Of a stretch of DNA of 32,995 bases, positions 32,261 through 32,995 are shown one piece after another. The translations under genes were made by a program, and so were the position numbers. The notes under the pieces are model-generated. The model did not search any database, was not told the DNA's origin, and worked only from the letters and a program-made list of their open reading frames with translations. Source of the stretch: Kamptonema formosum PCC 10802 (GTDB lineage: Bacteria; Cyanobacteriota; Cyanobacteriia; Cyanobacteriales; Oscillatoriaceae); the NCBI RefSeq assembly GCF_000332335.1, contig NZ_KB235948.1, positions 5,572,625-5,605,619 on the forward strand. Direction: 5' to 3'. Every line of letters begins with the position of its first letter. Within the stretch, counting starts at the first letter, position 1.

Positions 32261-32995
32261 CTCGAAAAAAACCCCCAACATTTTGAGAGCCTCGCTCTAG
32301 TATAAAAGCCCGCGTAGGCGGGCTTTGTTTGTATAGCCGCGATTTCCAATCGCCAGGAACCTACCGATTCTCGAAAAAAACCCCTAACATTTTTGAGAGC
32401 CTCGCTCTAGTATAAAAGCCCGCGTAGGCGGGCTTTGTTTGTATAGCCGCGATTTCCAATCGCCAGGAACCTACCGATTCTCGAAAAAACCCCCAACATT
32501 TTGTAGAGCCTCGCTCTACTCTGAAAGCCCGCGTAGGCGGGCTTTGTTTGTATAGCCGCGATTTCCAATCGCCAGGAACCTACCGATTCTCGAAAAAACC
32601 CCAACATTTTGAGAGCCTCGCTCTACTCTGAAAGCCCCGCGTACGGCGGGCTTTGTTGTATAGCCGCGATTTCCAATCGCCAGGAACCTACCGATTCTCG
32701 AAAAAAAACCCAACATTTTGAGAGCCTCGCTCTACTCTGAAAGCCCGCGTAGGCGGGCTTTGTTTGTATAGCCGCGATTTCCAATCGCCAGGAACCTACC
32801 GATTCTCGAAAAAAAACCCCAACATTTTGAGAGCCTCGCTCTACTCTGAAAGCCCGCGTAGGCGGGCTTTGTTTGTATAGCCGCGATTTCCAATCGCCAG
32901 GAACCTACCGATTCTCGAAAAAAACCCCAACATTTTGAGAGCCTCGCTCTACTCTGAAAGCCCGCGTAGGCGGGCTTTGTTTGTATAGCCGCGAT
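32261..32995. repeat. Tandem array of about 109-bp units, each with three hairpins (six full units plus a partial, continues past the window)
   Basis: The unit starts are at 32261, 32370, 32480, 32589, 32697, 32805 and 32914, giving lengths of 109, 110, 109, 108, 108 and 109 and a final 82-bp fragment cut by the edge. Each unit has an A6-8/C3-5 tract, hairpin 1 (AGAGC-CTC-GCTCT), hairpin 2 (AAAGCCCGC-GTAG-GCGGGCTTT, then TTTG), hairpin 3 (GCGATT-TCC-AATCGC) and the tail CAGGAACCTACCGATT. Units 1-2 have CTAGTATAAAAG where units 3-7 have CTACTCTGAAAG. Unit 4 alone has altered hairpin 2 sequence. Unit length is not a multiple of three and varies, so the array is not coding. There are no unique spacers, so it is not a CRISPR array. 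Confidence 0.92.

Noticed and set aside
32407-32716. Minus-strand open frames with repeated peptide inside the tandem array
   Set aside because: They arise from the repeat itself. Unit length varies (108-110) and is not a multiple of three, so the frame drifts and no stable protein is encoded.
32261-32995. CRISPR array
   Set aside because: The whole ~109-bp unit repeats with no unique spacers, and no cas genes are present.

Overview
The window looks like a chromosomal segment of a filamentous (Oscillatoria/Microcoleus-like) cyanobacterium. The basis is a ferredoxin-thioredoxin reductase variable chain gene (found only in oxygenic phototrophs), cyanobacterial-type purS/purQ and purA/rplY arrangements, HIP1 octamers GCGATCGC (5731, 9927, 11415, 18326), heptanucleotide tandem repeats, and intergenic regions packed with several families of palindromic dispersed repeats. 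The order-level placement is inference. No rRNA, tRNA or CRISPR array was seen.

Layout. 1-1129: a decaying IS607-type element on the minus strand; tnpB is open to the left edge, while tnpA is broken by two in-frame stops. 1282-4728: a membrane protein of unknown function (minus) and an exported trypsin-like protease with TPRs (plus). 5053-6187: purQ and purS (minus). 6345-6746: a Fur-family regulator, probably Zur (plus). 6932-8437: an SPFH (stomatin-like) protein with its NfeD partner (minus). 9104-11200: a zinc-ribbon/pseudokinase-like/PP2C phosphatase fusion behind a roughly 300-nt leader. 11405-11887: ftrV and a small convergent gene. 12489-13283: a YdcF-like protein. 13614-17603: a large PAS/GAF sensor kinase. 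17965-21580: a DMT transporter, a small membrane protein, and an APH-like/P-loop kinase fusion. 21743-26459: a purine block (adenosine kinase, rplY, purA, adenosine deaminase-like). 26804-32046: a TPR-CHAT protein and a protein with a possible DUF4384-like domain, both on the minus strand. 32261-32995: a tandem array of roughly 109-bp units, each carrying three hairpins, running off the right edge.

Functional themes. Five genes act in purine synthesis or salvage: purS, purQ, purA, adenosine kinase and an adenosine deaminase homologue with a changed metal-site residue. They are not one operon. The SPFH/NfeD pair is a classic membrane-quality module. The right end is the most unusual part. A caspase-like CHAT peptidase carries 12 near-identical TPRs and a membrane hairpin inserted inside its peptidase domain. 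It lies next to an uncharacterised gene and a homogeneous, structured, apparently noncoding repeat array. A functional link among these three is a hypothesis only.

Most spacer DNA consists of mobile or palindromic repeats: MITE-like elements with inverted ends, G-rich REP hairpins, and short palindromes. One of them appears to have been captured in frame inside a gene, and two others border stop codons.
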